Below, in pieces: positions 4,551 through 6,030 of a stretch of 6,030 nt of DNA (position 1 is the first letter of the stretch; each line of letters opens with the position of its first letter). The notes beneath the pieces were generated by a model, which saw only the letters and a program-made list of their open reading frames with translations, had not been told where the DNA came from and ran no database searches. The position numbers and the translations under genes are program-made. Source of the DNA: Maribacter sp. (lineage in GTDB: Bacteria; Bacteroidota; Bacteroidia; Flavobacteriales; Flavobacteriaceae); the NCBI GenBank assembly GCA_003232155.1, contig QILY01000151.1:1-6030 (forward strand), given 5' to 3'.

Positions 4551-5540
4551 ATGAAAGTAGCCGTAGTCGGTGCCACTGGAATGGTAGGCGAAGTGATGTT
4601 AAAGGTATTGTCTGAACGGAATTTTCCAATAACTGAATTGTTATTGGTTGCTTCTGAACGTTCAGTAGGCAAAAAACTATCTTATAAAGGAGAAGAGCAT
4701 ACTGTTATAGGTTTATCTGATGCTATAGATGCGCAACCAGATATTGCTTTTTTTTCTGCAGGCGGTGATATCTCTGTTGAATGGGTGCCAAAATTTGCTG
4801 AAGTAGGTACAACAGTCATTGATAATTCGTCTGCTTGGCGTATGGATGCCACCAAAAAATTAGTTGTTCCAGAAATTAACGCAAATGTATTGACTTCCGA
4901 AGATAAGATTATCGCCAATCCTAATTGTTCTACTATACAATTGGTAATGGCTTTGGCACCATTGCATGAAAAGTACAAAATGAAGCGTGTAGTGATTTCA
5001 ACCTACCAATCTGTTTCAGGTACAGGAGTAAAAGCTGTTCAGCAATTAGAAAATGAAATGGCAGGAATACAAGGCGAAATGGCATACCCATACCCCATTA
5101 GTGGAAATGCTTTGCCCCATTGTGATGTATTCTTAGAGAATGGCTATACTAAAGAAGAAATGAAATTGGCTCGTGAGCCTCAAAAAATATTAGATGACAG
5201 AACGTTTTCCATTTCTGCAACCGCTGTTCGTATTCCTACCTCAGGTGGGCATTCCGAATCAGTAAATGTTGAGTTCGAAAATGATTTTGAGCTAAATGCC
5301 GTTCGCCAATTATTGAATGATACCCCTGGTGTTACGGTACAAGACAACCCAGACACCAATACCTACCCAATGCCAATCTACGCGCATGATAAAGATGAGG
5401 TTTTTGTAGGTCGTATTCGAAGGGATGAAACTCAAAAAAACACCTTGAATATGTGGATTGTATCAGACAATTTACGAAAAGGGGCAGCCACTAATGCCGT
5501 GCAAATCGCAGAGTATTTAGTAAAAAATGAATTAGTATAA
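4551..5540 (+). CDS. asd: Aspartate-semialdehyde dehydrogenase
   Basis: This enzyme reduces L-aspartyl-4-phosphate to L-aspartate-4-semialdehyde with NADPH, the branch-point step to diaminopimelate, lysine, threonine and methionine. The 329-residue protein has the N-terminal dinucleotide-binding motif VAVVGATGMVG (3-13), SAGGDIS (69-75), DNSSAWRM (91-98) and the catalytic cysteine C126 in NPNCSTIQ. Q153 in STYQSVSGTG, the substrate-binding R227 and the general base H234 in RIPTSGGHSESV are also present. Length and motif order are typical of the shorter bacterial ASADH group. The ATG at 4551 fits directly with the Rossmann motif and the promoter immediately upstream. No strong Shine-Dalgarno sequence is seen, as is common in this phylum. 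It stands as a single-gene unit, unlike organisms that place it beside lysC or dapA. Confidence 0.97.
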   Translation: MKVAVVGATGMVGEVMLKVLSERNFPITELLLVASERSVGKKLSYKGEEHTVIGLSDAIDAQPDIAFFSAGGDISVEWVPKFAEVGTTVIDNSSAWRMDATKKLVVPEINANVLTSEDKIIANPNCSTIQLVMALAPLHEKYKMKRVVISTYQSVSGTGVKAVQQLENEMAGIQGEMAYPYPISGNALPHCDVFLENGYTKEEMKLAREPQKILDDRTFSISATAVRIPTSGGHSESVNVEFENDFELNAVRQLLNDTPGVTVQDNPDTNTYPMPIYAHDKDEVFVGRIRRDETQKNTLNMWIVSDNLRKGAATNAVQIAEYLVKNELV

Positions 5541-5842
5541 GCCTTGTGATAGCTAGAATACGGCACGGTAAGACCTCAATAGAAAATTTTGACGTCTATT
5601 AATTTTCTTCAATTATCTGATTATCAGGCATCACCGAATCTCAAAAAATGAAAATCTTATCTAAAAATAACTCTTTTTGTGAAAACCGTCTGTTTTCGGA
5701 GTGGACTCATAGTTCAAATTTACAAATATTCTTTAGCAGAGCAATAAGGTACATTCGCAGATTAAAATTTTGTAAGAACAGGAGCAGTTTCATATTTGCG
5801 TCATGAAAACAAAACACATTTAACATTTAAAACTATTATATT
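5541..5842. other. Intergenic region between asd and the DUF2911 gene, 302 bp
   Basis: I see no gene here. Two small dyads are present: AGAAAATT (5581-5588) with AATTTTCT (5601-5608), 40 bases after the asd stop, and GAAAAC/GTTTTC (5681-5697) with a 5-base loop. The first could act as a weak terminator, but it is made entirely of A/T-rich pairs and lacks a clean T-run. The promoter of the next gene is at the right end. Confidence 0.6.
5768..5798 (+). promoter_or_regulatory. Bacteroidota-type promoter of the DUF2911 gene
   Basis: TTTTG (5768-5772) and CATATTTG (5791-5798) are 18 bases apart. The second differs from TAnnTTTG only at its first base. Transcription would start near 5804, giving a leader of about 40 bases rich in A. 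Confidence 0.55.
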
Positions 5843-6030
5843 ATGAAAAAAATTATCCTATTACTATTTGTAGCTTCAATTGCATTTAGCGTGAATGCAC
5901 AAATTATAACACCGCAACCAAGTACTTCTCAGAAAATAAGCCAAACAATTGGACTAACAGATGTAACATTAGAATATTCTAGACCTTCAATGCGAGGCAG
6001 AACAATATTTGGAGGATTAGTTCCTTATGA
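5843..6030 (+). CDS. DUF2911 family exported protein, N-terminal part only
   Basis: The first 62 codons are in the window and the gene continues past its end; full-length members are usually well over 150 residues. Residues 1-19 form a signal peptide: KK at 2-3, a hydrophobic core IILLLFVASIAF, then SVNA with likely signal peptidase I cleavage before Q20. There is no lipobox cysteine, so the product is probably periplasmic or secreted. The mature start ITPQPSTSQKISQTIGLTDV followed by TLEYSRPSMRGRTIFGGLVPY matches the conserved opening of DUF2911 (PxPS....Q.vGlTdv.v.YSRPs.rGR.iFG.LVPy), a family widespread in Bacteroidota. I know of no demonstrated function for it. It has its own promoter and lies 302 bases after asd, so it is probably an independent unit. 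Confidence 0.9.
   Translation, partial: MKKIILLLFVASIAFSVNAQIITPQPSTSQKISQTIGLTDVTLEYSRPSMRGRTIFGGLVPY

Overview
The window looks like ordinary core-genome DNA from a member of the Bacteroidota, most likely a marine-type Flavobacteriaceae (inference). The DNA is AT-rich, start codons lack strong Shine-Dalgarno sequences, several promoters match the Bacteroidota form (TTG about 20 bases before TAnnTTTG), and the proteins carry signatures typical of this group: the thymidine kinase N-terminus MFLENTVNHKEQFGWIEV, alanine racemase with VVKAFAYGSD, and a DUF2911 lipoprotein-like/exported protein. I cannot fix the genus.

Layout. Positions 1-1231 hold three genes on the minus strand, read in the order conserved hypothetical (229 aa), small four-helix DoxX-like membrane protein, rsmI (only its first 35 codons are in the window). 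A 432-base divergent intergenic region (1232-1663) rich in small inverted repeats separates them from a plus-strand pair, tdk (thymidine kinase) and alr (alanine racemase), which overlap by 8 bases. Between alr and mscL sits a 166-base palindromic element with 19-base perfect terminal inverted repeats and 5-base TTTAA direct repeats on both sides, i.e. a MITE. mscL (large mechanosensitive channel) follows only about 20 bases after the MITE. A second gene-free stretch (4081-4550) holds an interrupted inverted repeat enclosing about 200 bases, a REP-like GCGAGG/ACGAAGC repeat and the promoter of asd (aspartate-semialdehyde dehydrogenase). After a third gap, with its own promoter, a DUF2911 secreted protein starts at 5843 and runs off the end.

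How the genes relate. tdk-alr is probably one transcript. Alr supplies D-alanine and Asd supplies the diaminopimelate/lysine/threonine/methionine branch, so both feed peptidoglycan among other things; MscL protects the envelope from osmotic downshock. The link between these is loose, and I see no defence system, CRISPR array, gene cluster or other new multi-gene system. What is interesting is the intergenic structure: the MITE, a promoter-like signal carried inside it and pointed at mscL, and the interrupted inverted repeat downstream of mscL.
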